NCBI RefSeq assembly: GCF_035958815.1
Contig: NZ_CP108383.1
Span: 3,100,001-3,164,000 of the forward strand
Direction: 5' to 3'
Source: Nocardia sp. NBC_01327
Lineage (GTDB): Bacteria; Actinomycetota; Actinomycetes; Mycobacteriales; Mycobacteriaceae
Length of the DNA stretch: 64,000 nt
In this document: piece after piece, positions 52,265 through 61,085 of the stretch
How positions within the stretch are numbered: the first letter of the stretch is position 1
How the letters are laid out: the number at the start of each line of letters is the position of its first letter
Made by a program: the position numbers and the translations under genes
Notes under the pieces: generated by a model
Databases searched by the model: none
The model's input: the letters and a program-made list of their open reading frames with translations, nothing else
Told to the model about the DNA's origin: nothing

Positions 52265-52858
52265 GTTCCCGCCCACCTGCTGACACCCGTTTGCCCCTGT
52301 TCCACCGCCGGGCTGGTCCCGTCGGTGCTACAGGTCGTTGCACGGGTGGGGGTTTCGGGGTCTGGGTTCTTGGGTCCGGGTGCTTCGGGTTCTTGGTCTT
52401 TCGGGTTTTGGTTTTTCGGGTTTTGTCTCTGAAACCGGACCACAGCCGGTCGACCCCGCCGGTACCGCAGGTATCTCCTTGCTGCGGAAGGTAAATCGGG
52501 TACCCCACCTGAGGTCACCAGCACAGCCATCTCGGGCCCTGCCCGCACCCGGAGACCCACCACTGCCTCTCGACGCACGCAACCCAGGTGCACCGGCCAC
52601 ATCTCGGCCTCGAAACCACCTGAAGCGGGCACCACACAACCCTTCTCCCGCACTGCACAGTCCGTGTCTAAGCGGGACAGATCCGCTATCCGTTGTGCCG
52701 CTGAGAGGCCCGCTGTTCCGTCGGAAGTTATCGACGTTTTCGACACCGAAATGGCCTGTGCACCTTTGGGGGTGGGGGCGAGGCGGCGTATGTCTCCGGT
52801 TCCCACGCTTCTCTTTGTTCTGCATGACACCGGAAGGAATGCCGAAGGCGGTTCCAGG
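52265..52858. other. Intergenic region with short tandem repeats, no convincing gene
   Basis: About 590 nt between the DUF222 gene and the TDT transporter. A G/T-rich part at 52335-52432 includes three 16-nt copies (starting tcgggtt) at 52385-52400, 52401-52416 and 52417-52432. Open frames on both strands look like low-complexity shadows (Pro/Asn/Lys-rich on the minus strand). It may be decayed mobile-element DNA linked to the 13E12 gene. Confidence 0.45.
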
Positions 52859-54025
52859 TCAGCGGGCGGGGTGGAAGAGGGTGCCGTTGTGGATGCCGCG
52901 GAGGGTGCGGAGGGTTACTACGGACCAGGCGGCGAGGAGGAGGGTGAAGAGGGCTACTGCGGTGATGGCGAAGATGTTTGCGCCGGTGTGGGTGTAGAGG
53001 ACGGTGCTGCCGGTTACGCAGGTGCCCAGGGGGAAGGTGAAGCCCCACCAGGTCATGTTGAAGGGCATGGTCTTTCGGGCGTGGTAGGTGACCGCGATGG
53101 CGAGGGACAGCCAGAGGAGGGCGAAGCCCCAGGTGGGGACGCCGAAGATGAGTGCGAAGACGTCGAGGCCTGCCGATTCGCGGTCGGGGAGGGCGGTGGG
53201 GGCAACGTTCGCGAGTTGGCCTGCGGCGGTGACGGATTGGCCGAGGGGGCCGAGAACCAGCCAGACGGTGGCGACCATGCCCGCGGCGGGGAGACCGTGG
53301 TGCAGCAGGCGCGACCAGATGACGGTGATGGTCGCGATGGCGGCGATGAGGCTCAGCCCGAACATGGCCAGGCAGAGGAACAGCATGGTCATTCGAGGCT
53401 GGCCGGCCGGGATGTGGGGGATGAGCAGGGCGCCGGTGGCGGCTGAGACCATGGGAGGCACCACGGGCATGAGCCAACCGCCGAAGGCGGCATCGGCGTC
53501 GAAATTGTGGCGGGTGATCATCCGGAAGGGAATGGCGCCCGCGGCCAGCAGCCCGAGCACGGTGCCCGCCGACCACAGCACCCAGTCGATGGCCACTGCG
53601 GCGGACATTCCGATCACATCACTGCCGAGCACCAGGGTGCCCGCGCCGACGGTCATCAGCGCCATCGGGGGAGCCCCGTAGAACTGCATCATCACCGGAT
53701 GCGCCCCGTGCGAGCGAGCGATCTCGGGGTACCGCCGCCAGTGCGCCACCCACGCGACAGCCAGCACGACCAGCAGCAGCGCGGCCAATCCCCACACCAC
53801 GGTGGCAGCGGCGCGCAGACCGGGGAACTGCAGCGGGAGCGTGGCGGCGGAGTTGGCGACAATGCCGGTGCCCATCACCGCGGCGAACCAATTGGGCCCC
53901 AGCGAACGCAGGGCATCGCCGGGTTCCCGGTCGGGGTGGACGACATTGCGCGACTTCACAGGCGTACGCGCGGCCGCAACCGAGGAGACGGTATCGGCGC
54001 TGCGGCGGAAGGTCACTGTGGTCAT
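52859..54025 (-). CDS. TDT/SLAC1-family transporter
   Basis: A 388-residue tellurite-resistance/dicarboxylate transporter family member with ten hydrophobic segments. The first segment carries the family pattern WFAAVMGTGIVANSAATLP, and later MPVVPPMVSAATGALLIP and FGVPTWGFALLWLSLAI recur. Relatives export malate, sulphite or C4-dicarboxylates or act as anion channels. ATG 54025 (MTTVTFRRS) is chosen over 54103. The N-terminal 40 residues are a cytoplasmic tail. It is divergent from an alpha/beta hydrolase gene. Confidence 0.87.
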   Translation of the reverse strand: MTTVTFRRSADTVSSVAAARTPVKSRNVVHPDREPGDALRSLGPNWFAAVMGTGIVANSAATLPLQFPGLRAAATVVWGLAALLLVVLAVAWVAHWRRYPEIARSHGAHPVMMQFYGAPPMALMTVGAGTLVLGSDVIGMSAAVAIDWVLWSAGTVLGLLAAGAIPFRMITRHNFDADAAFGGWLMPVVPPMVSAATGALLIPHIPAGQPRMTMLFLCLAMFGLSLIAAIATITVIWSRLLHHGLPAAGMVATVWLVLGPLGQSVTAAGQLANVAPTALPDRESAGLDVFALIFGVPTWGFALLWLSLAIAVTYHARKTMPFNMTWWGFTFPLGTCVTGSTVLYTHTGANIFAITAVALFTLLLAAWSVVTLRTLRGIHNGTLFHPAR

Positions 54026-54224
54026 GTACCCAGCATCGGCCGAGCAAGGATTCCCCGGTACCGGCCACAGTTCGATGGATGCATAGAACCGTTCTATGCC
54101 CACCCCAGACTCGCTCTATATCCACCTCGGCGCTGCAGTTATCAGTGTCTCGGTGATTACTCTGAGACCGCGATACCGCACAGGCGTTTCGCAGGGCCGA
54201 CTCGAATCCGCTGTGGAGGCGAGA

Positions 54225-55046
54225 ATGACTGACCGCGTGGATATCGAGACACCGCTGGGTTCGATCTCCGTCTACCAGAAAGGCTCGGGCGAGCCGGTTC
54301 TGCTGTGGCCCAGCCTGTTGATGGACCACACCCTGTGGACCCAGCAGATCGAGCATCTGGCCGGGCAATACCGGACCCTGGCCTTCGATCCTCCGGGACA
54401 CGGGACGAGTTCTCCGGTCACGCGGACATTCACCCTCGACGAATGCGCCGATTGCGTATGCGCCGTCCTCGATGCGCTCGAGATCCCTCGCACTCATTTC
54501 GTCGGCAATTCGTGGGGCGCGATGGTGGGTGCGGTGCTGGCGGCGCGCTATCCCGAAAGAGTCGCATCGGCAGTCCTGTTGAACGGCACGGCCTCACCGG
54601 CAAGCCCGCTGCAGCGCATGAAGTTTCGTATCCTCGTGACGGCCGCGGGCATTCTCGGTTCCCTCCGTCCGCCCCTGGATCGGGCGGTGCTGCGCGCATT
54701 CCTCGGCCCGACGTCCCTGCGTAGCCGCCCCGAAGCAGCCGAGACCGTTCTCGAGGTCGCGTCCAGAGTGAACGTCGAGTCGGCCCGGTACTGCGTCCGC
54801 AGCGTGGTGTCCGAGCGCCCGGACAATGTCGGCCTCCTCGCCGGAGTCTCCTCCCCGGTTCTGGTGGTCGCCGGGGTCGAGGACCGGATCTTCCCGGTCA
54901 GCGAAGTGCGGGCGATGGCCGCGGCGATTCCCGGTGCACACTTCGTTGTGATCGATGGGGCCGCGCACCTGCTCGCTCTCGAAGTCCCCGGCCGTGTCAA
55001 CGAGCTGGTGAGCGACTTCCTCGCCCAGCACCGCTTCGCGCCGTGA
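54225..55046 (+). CDS. Alpha/beta-fold hydrolase
   Basis: A 273-residue hydrolase of the 3-oxoadipate enol-lactonase/haloperoxidase-like type. The nucleophile elbow is GNSWGAMVG near residue 92, the Asp is in VAGVEDRIFPVSE near residue 222 and the His in DGAAHLLALE near residue 249. The FDPPGHGTSSP loop supports the alpha/beta fold, and RDxGxG-type residues are not seen. ATG 54225 has ggagg 6 nt upstream. Substrate unknown. It converges with the aarF gene. Confidence 0.88.
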   Translation: MTDRVDIETPLGSISVYQKGSGEPVLLWPSLLMDHTLWTQQIEHLAGQYRTLAFDPPGHGTSSPVTRTFTLDECADCVCAVLDALEIPRTHFVGNSWGAMVGAVLAARYPERVASAVLLNGTASPASPLQRMKFRILVTAAGILGSLRPPLDRAVLRAFLGPTSLRSRPEAAETVLEVASRVNVESARYCVRSVVSERPDNVGLLAGVSSPVLVVAGVEDRIFPVSEVRAMAAAIPGAHFVVIDGAAHLLALEVPGRVNELVSDFLAQHRFAP

Positions 55047-55063
55047 CCGCGCGGTCCCGTGGC

Positions 55064-56512
55064 TCAGCTGACGACAGAGAACCGCCGCGCAACCGGTGTG
55101 GTCCGCACCTGCCGCGCCAGCCCGAGATCCGTCGGCTGAGCACTGCGAGTGTCGAAGCGCTCGAACACCGCGGCCAATTCCGGTGACCAGCGCGCGAATT
55201 CACCGCGCACCGGGCCTGCGGTATCGAGCTGGCACACCACACCGATGGCCGTGAGCAGCGCGCGGGCGAAGGGCGTGATGTAGGCGGGAATGCTCATCTG
55301 CCGATGCGCATTCGTCAGCCGCAGATCCATGACGTGCCGTACCCGATGCCGCAGCCATTCGGTGCTGAATCGGAAATCGTGCTGTGTGAACGGTTCGGTG
55401 GCCACCGCGATCCCCTCGGCGATGGTCGCCACATCGTAGGTGCGATCGGGTTCGACGAACCCGTGCCGGCGCAGCGCCGAATCGAGATCGGCCATGGTGC
55501 CATTGAGCGCGGCATCCATCACCTCACTGACCAGATCCTCGAATCCGACGGCCGGCCAGACGACGCACGCGCCGAAGTCGACGACCCCGAGCCGCCCGTC
55601 CGGCAGTACCCGGAAATTACCGGGATGCGGATCGCAGTACAGCAGTCCGGTGCGCGTCCAGGACGACAGCAGGAATCGCAGAATGAGCATTCCGACGCGG
55701 CTGCGCTCCTCGGGCGCCCCCGATTCGATAATGCGCGAGACCGGTGTGCCGTGCAGCCATTCGCTGACGATCACATTGCCGCGCTGGGTAATGACCTTGG
55801 GCACCACGAAATCCGGATCGTCGGCATAGGCGTCGGCGAAGACGCGCTGATGCTCGGCCTCGGCGGCATAGTCGAGTTCCTCGGCCACGGAGGTGCAGAT
55901 GGCCTCGGTCACCGCGGGCACATCGGCGCCGGGCACGAAAACCGTGGCCAGCACGGACAGTCGCCGCAACTGTTCGAGATCATTGCGCACGGCCTCGTGC
56001 GCGCCCGGGTACATGACCTTCACCGCCGCCTGCCGGCCGTCGCGCCACACCGCCCGATGCACCTGGCCGATGGAAGCTCCCGCCGCCCGCCGATCGTCGA
56101 ACTCCCGGAAGTTCCAGCGCCAGCTTTCGCCCATCTCCGCGGCGATGGCCTCGTGCACCCGCGACGGCAGCATGGTCGGCGCCGAATCCTGCAGCTGCGC
56201 CAGCGCCCTGCGGTAGGGCTCGGCCAGATCCGGCGGCAGCGCGAGTTCGTACAGCGCCAGCAGCTGCCCCAGTTTGGCCGCACAACCCTTGAGTTCGCCG
56301 AGCACCTCGAAAATGTGCTGCGCCGTACGCAATTGGATATCCATGCTGACCTCGGCGGCGGATCTGCCGCGCGCCCGCTGTGCGACGCCCGCCGCCTGCC
56401 GTCCGGCGAACGCGATGGGGAGAGCGGCGATCTTGGCATTGCGAACCGCGGTCCGAACCGGCGGCGTGCCACCGGTACCCCGTGAACGACTGCTGGTTCG
56501 CCGCTTGGTCAT
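55064..56512 (-). CDS. ABC1/AarF (UbiB/ADCK) family atypical kinase 1
   Basis: A 482-residue protein-kinase-like ATPase of the family that supports quinone/isoprenoid or lipid metabolism. Conserved elements are present: KxGQ (AAKLGQLLALYELALP, near residue 80), the Ala-rich loop AGASIGQVHRAVW, AVKVMYPG, the Glu of EELDYAAEAEHQ, HPGNF (CDPHPGNFRVLPDG) and DFG (VVDFGACVVW). An N-terminal basic segment and no clear membrane helices are seen. It is divergent from the gntR gene with a shared GTCTGGGAC operator. A second paralogue lies just downstream of gntR. Confidence 0.88.
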   Translation of the reverse strand: MTKRRTSSRSRGTGGTPPVRTAVRNAKIAALPIAFAGRQAAGVAQRARGRSAAEVSMDIQLRTAQHIFEVLGELKGCAAKLGQLLALYELALPPDLAEPYRRALAQLQDSAPTMLPSRVHEAIAAEMGESWRWNFREFDDRRAAGASIGQVHRAVWRDGRQAAVKVMYPGAHEAVRNDLEQLRRLSVLATVFVPGADVPAVTEAICTSVAEELDYAAEAEHQRVFADAYADDPDFVVPKVITQRGNVIVSEWLHGTPVSRIIESGAPEERSRVGMLILRFLLSSWTRTGLLYCDPHPGNFRVLPDGRLGVVDFGACVVWPAVGFEDLVSEVMDAALNGTMADLDSALRRHGFVEPDRTYDVATIAEGIAVATEPFTQHDFRFSTEWLRHRVRHVMDLRLTNAHRQMSIPAYITPFARALLTAIGVVCQLDTAGPVRGEFARWSPELAAVFERFDTRSAQPTDLGLARQVRTTPVARRFSVVS

Positions 56513-56600
56513 TGCTCACCTCATTGTGTACGCGGCGCGCGGCGGTTTCCGTGCAGCCCGCCGCGGTGTGCGCACGTGCAGTTTGGCATATGAGAGCTTA

Positions 56601-56617
56601 AACTGTCTGGGACGTAT
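56601..56617. promoter_or_regulatory. GntR regulon operator site 1
   Basis: aactgtctgggacgtat, 26 bp before the gntR start and between divergent aarF1 and gntR. One of four matches to ANYBGTCTGRGACRNT. Confidence 0.7.
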
Positions 56618-56642
56618 CCGAAAGTTGTCGAAAGGTGACAGG

Positions 56643-57407
56643 ATGGGTGCCCAGACGGTCGTCGCGGATGTCGCCGACGAGCTGGCTCGCCGCGTCGCGA
56701 CCGGGGAGTACGCGCCCGGTGACCTGATGCCGTCCGTTCGTCAGGTCGCCGAGGAATTCGGGATGAATCGGGCGACTGCACAACTGGTGCTCGGCCGGCT
56801 GGAGTCCTACGGCTTCGTGGACGCGCACCGCGGCCGCGGCTTCACGGTGCGCGATGTGCGCCGAGCCGGTGGGCTGGACGTCTACCGCCGGCTGTTCCGG
56901 CTCTCGATGCACGCACCCGAGCTGGCAGCCGATATGTTCCGCAATATCGTTGCCGCCGAACGGGTCATCGTGCTCGAGGCGCTGCTGGACTACACCGAGG
57001 GTGAGGGTGGCGTCGACCCTGTGTCGCTGCACGGCGCCATCGATGAGCTGGAGTCCCTGGCCCGCAGCGAGAATCCCGATCACGCCGCCATGCTGACCCT
57101 CGAAATCGGCCTGGTGCGCACCCTTCTCACCGACCTAGGGCACAGCGTGCAGCGTGCGGTCCTGAACTCGGTCGGCGAAATGCTGTTCGAGGTGCCGGAG
57201 GCGGTGCAGGCGTACTTCGCGGCGTCGCCGGATCTGCATGTGCTGGTGTGGCGTTCGCTGCTGGCGGTCTGGGAGTCCGATTCGGGCCCGTCCGAACCGC
57301 AGTTGTCGCTGTTCGAGGATCTGTTCGCGCTGTACCACGAGAAGGTGGTCGCGCACTTCGAGGAATTGGTCGGCGTCGGCGCGGAGGTTGCCGGAATTTC
57401 TGCGTGA
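56643..57407 (+). CDS. GntR-family regulator (FadR-like)
   Basis: A 254-residue regulator starting at ATG 56643. The N-terminal winged helix (about residues 1-72: LARRVATGEYAPGDLMPSVRQVAEEFGMNRATAQLVLGRLESYGFVDAHRGRGFTV) is classical GntR. The C-terminal helical domain of about 170 residues is FadR-like; it has few of the usual metal-binding His residues. ATG 56643 is preceded by aaagg 7 nt upstream. The site TGTCTGGGACG lies in its own promoter and three more lie in the promoters of neighbouring genes, so it probably is the local master regulator. The effector may be an acyl-CoA or other lipid-like ligand by family analogy. Confidence 0.88.
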   Translation: MGAQTVVADVADELARRVATGEYAPGDLMPSVRQVAEEFGMNRATAQLVLGRLESYGFVDAHRGRGFTVRDVRRAGGLDVYRRLFRLSMHAPELAADMFRNIVAAERVIVLEALLDYTEGEGGVDPVSLHGAIDELESLARSENPDHAAMLTLEIGLVRTLLTDLGHSVQRAVLNSVGEMLFEVPEAVQAYFAASPDLHVLVWRSLLAVWESDSGPSEPQLSLFEDLFALYHEKVVAHFEELVGVGAEVAGISA

Positions 57408-57421
57408 CAAGCCATTTGACC

Positions 57422-57438
57422 AACCGTCTGAGACACTC
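57422..57438. promoter_or_regulatory. GntR regulon operator site 2
   Basis: aaccgtctgagacactc, about 80-95 bp before the aarF2 start. A second palindrome, tgtccccggggaca (57453-57466), follows with the same half-sites but wider spacing. Confidence 0.68.
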
Positions 57439-57517
57439 TAGTCTTCGATTCGTGTCCCCGGGGACATGCTCTGTCACCCTCGCCCCGGCGAGTAATGGCG
57501 ATACGAATCGAGGCACC

Positions 57518-58855
57518 ATGGCGGGCAAGAGAAGAACCGGTCTCGCACGGTCGGCGAAGATCGCGGCACTGCCGATGGGCATCATGGCCCGGCGCATGAC
57601 CGCCACCGGCAAGGCCATCATGACCGGCGCCGATCGCGGCGCCATCGATGAGGCGCTGATCGACAAGGCCGCCGATGAGGTCTTCCGGGTGCTCGGGGAA
57701 CTCAAGGGCGGCGCCATGAAACTCGGGCAGGCGCTCAGTGTCGCCGAGGCCGCGGTGCCCTCCCGCTTCGCCGACCGGTATCGAGAGGCCCTGTCGCGCT
57801 TGCAGAATCAGGCCCCGCCCATGCCGACGGCACAGGCGCACCGCGTGCTCGACGAACAGCTGGGCACCCGCTGGCGTGAGCGCTTCACCACCTTCGAGGA
57901 CGAGCCGGTGGCGGCGGCGAGCATCGGCCAGGTGCATCGGGCGGTCTGGAAGGACGGCCGCACCGTCGCGGTGAAGATCCAGTATCCGGGCGCCGATACC
58001 GCACTCATGTCGGATCTCAAACTGCTGCAGATGCTTTCGGGCACCTTCGGGGTTTTCATGCCCGGCGTGGACGTCCGCGCGCTGATCGACGAATTCGTCG
58101 CGCGCACCGAGGATGAGCTCGACTACCGGCTGGAGGCCGATCATCAGCGGCACTTCGCCGCCGCCTACGCCGGCGACCCGAACTTCTTCGTCCCGCGGGT
58201 GATCGCGAGCGCGCCCAAGGTCATGGTCACCGAGTGGATGGCGGCCACCCCGCTGTCGAAGATCATTGCCGAAGGCACTGTGCAGCAGCGGAATCGGGCC
58301 GGAGAGCTGCTGGTCGAATTCGGCCTGAGCTCACCCAAGCGGGTCGGCGCCCTGCACTGCGATCCGCATCCGGGCAACTACCAGCTGCTCGAGGACGGCC
58401 GGCTGGGCATCATCGATTTCGGCGCCACCATCGCCCTGCCCGACGGTCTGCCGCCGGTGGTGGGGGAGCTGGCCCGGCTCGCGGTCGCCGAGGATTACGA
58501 CGCGCTGATGGCCGCCCTGCACGCGAACGGTTTCGTGCGCCCCGGCCATCACATCGACCTGGAGCCGATCAAGCGCGTGGTGGCGCCGATCGTCGCGGAA
58601 TTGCAGGGTGATCGGCTGCACATCACCCGGGACCTGCTGCAGGGTCATATGTTGCGCGCCATGGATGTGCAGAACATGTCGGTGAACAATACTTTCGCCG
58701 TGCGCACGCCGCCCGAGCTCCCCGACCTGGTCATGCTCGGCCGCGTGCTCGGCGGTGTCATCGCGGTATGCGCGCAACTGGATGCCGAGGGAGCCTTCCT
58801 CGGATTGGTGGAGCGCTGGCTGCCCGGCTACCTGCAGGAGGGTGAAGCAGCCTGA
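57518..58855 (+). CDS. ABC1/AarF (UbiB/ADCK) family atypical kinase 2
   Basis: A 445-residue paralogue of the upstream AarF protein. Motifs: AMKLGQALSVAEAAVP (KxGQ), VAAASIGQVHRAVW, AVKIQYPGAD, EDELDYRLEADHQ, CDPHPGNYQLLEDG and IIDFGATIAL. ATG 57518 has gagg 5 nt upstream; upstream frame extension is antisense-like. It is downstream of gntR on the same strand but has its own operator. Perfect terminator hairpin follows its stop. Two ADCK-type kinases in one small regulon is unusual. Confidence 0.9.
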   Translation: MAGKRRTGLARSAKIAALPMGIMARRMTATGKAIMTGADRGAIDEALIDKAADEVFRVLGELKGGAMKLGQALSVAEAAVPSRFADRYREALSRLQNQAPPMPTAQAHRVLDEQLGTRWRERFTTFEDEPVAAASIGQVHRAVWKDGRTVAVKIQYPGADTALMSDLKLLQMLSGTFGVFMPGVDVRALIDEFVARTEDELDYRLEADHQRHFAAAYAGDPNFFVPRVIASAPKVMVTEWMAATPLSKIIAEGTVQQRNRAGELLVEFGLSSPKRVGALHCDPHPGNYQLLEDGRLGIIDFGATIALPDGLPPVVGELARLAVAEDYDALMAALHANGFVRPGHHIDLEPIKRVVAPIVAELQGDRLHITRDLLQGHMLRAMDVQNMSVNNTFAVRTPPELPDLVMLGRVLGGVIAVCAQLDAEGAFLGLVERWLPGYLQEGEAA

Positions 58856-58872
58856 GCCGCAGCTGATTTCGG

Positions 58873-58896
58873 CCTGGCGCACCCCGCTGCGCCAGG
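58873..58896. terminator. Terminator hairpin after aarF2
   Basis: Perfect 9-bp stem cctggcgca / tgcgccagg with a 6-nt loop, 17 nt past the aarF2 stop, between convergent transcripts. Confidence 0.65.
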
Positions 58897-58905
58897 CTGC
58901 GCTGT

Positions 58906-59028
58906 TCAGCCCCCGACGAGCGCGGCGGCCGCGATGAGCGCCGCGATCACGGTGAGCGCGAGCGCCGTCAGGATCACCAGGTTCCGGCGGGTGGGCGGTT
59001 CGGCTGGGGGAATCGGTCGATCGGCCAT
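58906..59028 (-). CDS. 40-residue single-pass membrane protein
   Basis: A tiny gene starting at ATG 59028 (MADRPIPPAEPPTRRN) and ending at TGA 58906. A Pro-rich, charged N-terminus is followed by one membrane helix (LVILTALALTVIAALIAAAALV). aggag lies 8 nt before the start, and overlaps the end of the SDR gene on the same strand, so it is probably translated from the same message. The alternative ATG 59037 is too close to the ribosome site. Function unknown; size and topology fit a membrane-protein accessory subunit. Confidence 0.6.
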   Translation of the reverse strand: MADRPIPPAEPPTRRNLVILTALALTVIAALIAAAALVGG

Positions 59029-59033
59029 CGGGC

Positions 59034-60014
59034 TCATCTCCTGATCGGTATCGGTGGTGGTGGCGGGTCATCGTATTCCGGTGGTTCCCAATAGGTTTGT
59101 AGTCCCGGCCGCTGCGGCATGAGCTCCGCGGCCTCCCGGGCCACCCCGACGAAGCCCGGATGATCGATGACGAAGCGGACCGCCCGCTCCACCTCGGGCC
59201 CGCTGCCGACGCGCATGAGGGCGCGGGTGAAATTGGGGAAGGCGCGGGTGAAGTAGTAGATCAGCCGCGATTCCGCGCGCAGCGGCAGCATGGCCCGATC
59301 GGCGGCGGCCGCCTCGACGATCTTGCGGCCGGCCTTGTCCGGATGCATGCCCAGCAGCGTCATCCCCTTCACCACGATCTGCCGGGTGATGGCGACCTGC
59401 TCGGTGCTGAGGGTGGCCAACGTGGCGGTCGCGGCCAGATTGGTGGCGATCAGGCCCGGGCACACCACGGTGACACCGATGCCCAGCGGGGCCATTTCGA
59501 CGCGCAGCGTCTCGCTGAGGTGCTTCACCCCGGCCGCGGTGAAGCAGTAGGGGGTGCCCATCCGCATGGGCGCGAAGGCCGCGACGGAGGAGATGTTCAC
59601 CAGGTGCCCGCCGGTGCCGCGCTCGGCCATCTGTGCGCCGAACAGCCGGCACCCGTGCACGATCGCGGTGAGATTCACATCGACAATGCGCTGCAGATCG
59701 GCGGGCCGAATCTCGAAAAATGGCCCGCCGACGACGATTCCGGCATTATTGACCACCACATCGGGTACACCGTGCGCGGTCTTCACATGGTCCGCCAGGG
59801 CTTCGAGCGAGAGCGGATCGGCCACATCGAGGGCATACGGAAAAGCCGAACCGCCCGCCGAACGGATCAGTGCCGCAGTATCTTCAGCGGTCGCGTAGTT
59901 GATGTCCGCGACAATGACCTCTGCCCCCCGGGCCGCGAGGGCCTTGGCGGTGCCGCGGCCGATGCCACTGCCCGCCCCGGTCACCACGGCAAGGTGCGGG
60001 TGGAAGGGTTTCAT
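59034..60014 (-). CDS. SDR-family protein with degenerate active site (SDR 1)
   Basis: A 326-residue short-chain dehydrogenase-like protein. The cofactor motif is intact (VVTGAGSGIGRGTAKALAARGA) and the NNAG motif is present. The Ser of the catalytic set lies in NISSVAAFAP, but the YxxxK motif reads YCFTA, so the catalytic Lys is replaced by Ala. The C-terminal extension ends in a Pro-rich tail (DDPPPPPIPIRR). ATG 60014 is chosen over 60053. It is divergent from SDR 2 with operator site 3 between. It may be a substrate-binding or regulatory paralogue. Confidence 0.85.
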   Translation of the reverse strand: MKPFHPHLAVVTGAGSGIGRGTAKALAARGAEVIVADINYATAEDTAALIRSAGGSAFPYALDVADPLSLEALADHVKTAHGVPDVVVNNAGIVVGGPFFEIRPADLQRIVDVNLTAIVHGCRLFGAQMAERGTGGHLVNISSVAAFAPMRMGTPYCFTAAGVKHLSETLRVEMAPLGIGVTVVCPGLIATNLAATATLATLSTEQVAITRQIVVKGMTLLGMHPDKAGRKIVEAAAADRAMLPLRAESRLIYYFTRAFPNFTRALMRVGSGPEVERAVRFVIDHPGFVGVAREAAELMPQRPGLQTYWEPPEYDDPPPPPIPIRR

Positions 60015-60051
60015 CTGTGGTCTACTCCTCCGCTGGAGAGTCAGAGTGTAC

Positions 60052-60066
60052 ACTGTCTGGGACAGT
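60052..60066. promoter_or_regulatory. GntR regulon operator site 3
   Basis: actgtctgggacagt, a near-perfect palindrome between divergent SDR 1 and SDR 2. The best-conserved of the four sites. Confidence 0.75.
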
Positions 60067-60118
60067 ATGTGGAAGTATGAGAACGCAGCGCCGCAGCCGC
60101 GGAATCAGGGGACCTCAC

Positions 60119-61036
60119 ATGGCAGGCTTCGAGAACGAAGTTGTCGTCATCACCGGTGCCGGTGGCGGTATCGGCCGCGCGGTGGCGCAACGCTTCGCGC
60201 GTAAGAAAGCCATCGTCATCGCCGCCGATCTCGATAAGGCGCGGGCCGTGCACACGGTGGAATCCATCGAAGCATTCGGCGGTGTCGCCACACCCTATGC
60301 CGTGGACGTGTCCGATGGAGTGGCTATGGAATCATTCGCCGAGGACATTCACACGGAATTCGGGACGCCGAGGGTATTGGTCAATAATGCCGGATACAGC
60401 ACGGCCGGTCCGTTTCTGGAGCACACGCTGGAGGATTGGGAGCGGCTACTCGGCGTCAATGTGTGGGGATTGATATACGGCTGCACCCATTTCGGACGGC
60501 AGATGATCGAATCCGGGCGCGGTGGGCGCATTATCAATGTCACCTCGGTGGCGGCCTTCACGCCGATTCCACTGAGCACCCCGTACTGCGCGAGCCGGGC
60601 GGCGGCGCAAATGCTCACCGAGGGATTGCGATTGGAGTTCGCCGGCACCGGTGTGGGTGTGACGGCGGTCTGCCCGGCCCTGGTGCACACCGGAATCTAC
60701 GAGGACGGCGAGGCCGATGCGGACGCGGCGGCGGACGCGGCGCACACCCTCGGCGTGGCCGCGCTGGCCGAGCGATTTGTCGCGCACGGCCCGGAGAGCA
60801 TCGCGCGCACCATCGTCCGGGTGGCGGCCCGCAATCCCGCCGTGGTGCCGACGCCGATCGAGGCGCGGGCGCTGTACCTGGCCACTCGGGTCTCACCCGG
60901 CGGCGCGCGTCTGGCCGCGCGAGTTCTGCGCCCGGACAGGCTGACCGGATTGCGCGCACGTGTGACCCGGCCGTCGGTGCTGACACGGGTCGACGATTAT
61001 CTGGCGCGGAAGCTGGAGGGTCCGGACCGCCGATAG
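60119..61036 (+). CDS. SDR-family oxidoreductase with YxxxR (SDR 2)
   Basis: A 305-residue short-chain dehydrogenase. Cofactor motif VVVITGAGGGIGRAVAQRFA and LVNNAGYS are intact. The active-site block reads VTSVAAFTPIPLSTPYCASRAA: Ser and Tyr are in place but the Lys of YxxxK is Arg. ATG 60119 has gggga 7 nt upstream; ATG 60077 is less likely. The partner SDR 1 also lacks the Lys, so the pair may be a divergent subfamily that uses Arg or no proton relay. Confidence 0.87.
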   Translation: MAGFENEVVVITGAGGGIGRAVAQRFARKKAIVIAADLDKARAVHTVESIEAFGGVATPYAVDVSDGVAMESFAEDIHTEFGTPRVLVNNAGYSTAGPFLEHTLEDWERLLGVNVWGLIYGCTHFGRQMIESGRGGRIINVTSVAAFTPIPLSTPYCASRAAAQMLTEGLRLEFAGTGVGVTAVCPALVHTGIYEDGEADADAAADAAHTLGVAALAERFVAHGPESIARTIVRVAARNPAVVPTPIEARALYLATRVSPGGARLAARVLRPDRLTGLRARVTRPSVLTRVDDYLARKLEGPDRR

Positions 61037-61085
61037 CGCGGGCGCGGATCCCGGTGTGCGCCGGGATCCGCACGGCCGCGGCAAT

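Noticed and set aside
52252..52830. Minus-strand 192-residue reading frame
   Set aside because: It is built from the G/T repeat region (Pro/Asn/Lys-rich) and has no ribosome site.
50099..52858. Complete insertion sequence or prophage at the DUF222 gene
   Set aside because: No transposase, no terminal inverted repeats and no target duplication could be seen.
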